Assembly (NCBI GenBank): GCA_964487555.1
Contig: CAZART010000023.1
Span: 1 to 52,740, forward strand
Reading direction: 5' to 3'
Source: CAZART01 sp964487555
GTDB taxonomy: Bacteria > Bacteroidota > Rhodothermia > Rhodothermales > VXPQ01
Length of the DNA stretch: 52,740 bases
The position numbers and the translations under genes are program-made. The notes below the pieces were generated by a model that was given only the letters and a program-made list of their open reading frames with translations, was not told the DNA's origin and ran no database searches. Positions within the stretch are counted from its first letter, which is position 1. Each line of letters starts with the position of its first letter. Positions 52,261-52,740 of the stretch are shown one piece after another.

Positions 52261-52740
52261 CTAGAAGTCCATATCGTCCATACCCGACGGCATGGACGGT
52301 GCTTTCTTCTTCTCGGGTTTGTCGCTGATGACGGATTCCGTCGTCAGGAGCAGGCCGGCGACGGACGCCGCATTCTCAAGCGCAGTGCGCGCGACCTTGG
52401 TGGGGTCGATGACGCCCTGCTTGATGAGATTGCCGTACTCCTCGGTCTGCGCGTTGAAGCCGAAGTCGTCCTTGCCTTCCTTCACCTTTTGCACGACAAT
52501 CGAACCTTCGACGCCCGCGTTCGCGGAGATCTGGCGGAGCGGCTCTTCGAGGGCGCGTCGAATGATATCCACGCCGATGCGCTGGTCGTCATTGTCGATG
52601 TCGACGCCGTCGAGCGCACTCAGCGCGCGGATGTAGGCTACGCCGCCACCGGCGATGATGCCTTCTTCGATGGCCGCCCGCGTGGCATGGAGCGCATCTT
52701 CGACGCGGGCCTTCTTCTCCTTCATCTCGATCTCGGTGGA
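52261..52740 (-). CDS. groL: 60 kDa chaperonin GroEL, C-terminal part
   Basis: About 159 codons of the C-terminal end; the rest lies beyond the window. Recognised segments: KKARVEDALHATRAAIEEGI, GGGVAYIRAL, QISANAGVEGSIVV, IDPTKVARTALENAAS and VAGLLLTTESVISD. GroEL forms the double-ring folding chamber with GroES. The usual Gly-Gly-Met tail repeats are replaced by a short, acidic MPSGMDDMDF end. Confidence 0.96.
   Translation of the reverse strand, partial: STEIEMKEKKARVEDALHATRAAIEEGIIAGGGVAYIRALSALDGVDIDNDDQRIGVDIIRRALEEPLRQISANAGVEGSIVVQKVKEGKDDFGFNAQTEEYGNLIKQGVIDPTKVARTALENAASVAGLLLTTESVISDKPEKKKAPSMPSGMDDMDF

Noticed and set aside
1..52740. CRISPR arrays, insertion sequences, prophage genes, rRNA operons
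   Set aside because: No regularly spaced repeats, transposase, integrase, phage-structure motifs or rRNA sequence were seen on either strand.

Overview
The window is a GC-rich stretch of bacterial chromosome packed with housekeeping genes. It most likely comes from the Bacteroidota, and within that phylum from a Rhodothermia/Salinibacter-like lineage. The phylum is suggested by the rpmB-rpmG-DUF4295 order, a secreted protease ending in a type IX secretion sorting domain, a DUF3109 protein and an orphan TonB-type receptor. The narrower placement rests on high GC, a ComA-family sulfolactate enzyme and a KaiC homologue. It is an inference. No rRNA, integrase, transposase, CRISPR array or phage gene was seen.

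Layout. 1-1 kb: cut tRNA-Pro and ribosomal proteins L28/L33 plus DUF4295. 1-5 kb: phosphosulfolactate synthase, a LolC/E-type permease paired with a lipoprotein, and a divergent outer-membrane protein. 5-11.8 kb: YchF, a small outer-membrane protein, a PPP-family phosphatase, NusB, ComEC and a tandem universal stress protein. 11.8-12.3 kb: a non-coding gap with an AT-rich tract, an 18-bp inverted repeat and a cluster of DnaA-box-like nonamers, read here as a candidate replication origin. 12.3-21.3 kb: Pgi, a TerB-like protein, a Nudix hydrolase with an ABC exporter, a glycosyltransferase and PBP1A. 21.3-28.9 kb: a signalling block of two related hybrid histidine kinases around a DinB-like protein and a TonB-type receptor. 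The second kinase is translationally coupled to a two-domain KaiC. 29-35.7 kb: RecJ, a candidate structured RNA, an MFS transporter, a DciA-like protein, FabF/AcpP and a TetR regulator. 35.9-43.2 kb: MetK, a large secreted metalloprotease, AhcY and a ferredoxin. 43.2-52.7 kb: CsbD, RuvB, DUF3109, RpoN, an orphan small protein, a membrane histidine kinase, HMG-CoA lyase, a GlgM/GlgA-type synthase and the C-terminal part of GroEL.

How the genes connect. MetK and AhcY are two steps of the SAM cycle. AcpP and FabF belong to fatty-acid elongation. PBP1A, the ABC exporter, the LolC/E permease and the outer-membrane proteins serve the envelope. RecJ, RuvB and the DciA-like protein act on DNA. The least conventional parts are the KaiC/histidine-kinase operon without KaiA or KaiB nearby, the candidate origin at 11.85-12.25 kb and the three-way-junction element at 31.1 kb.
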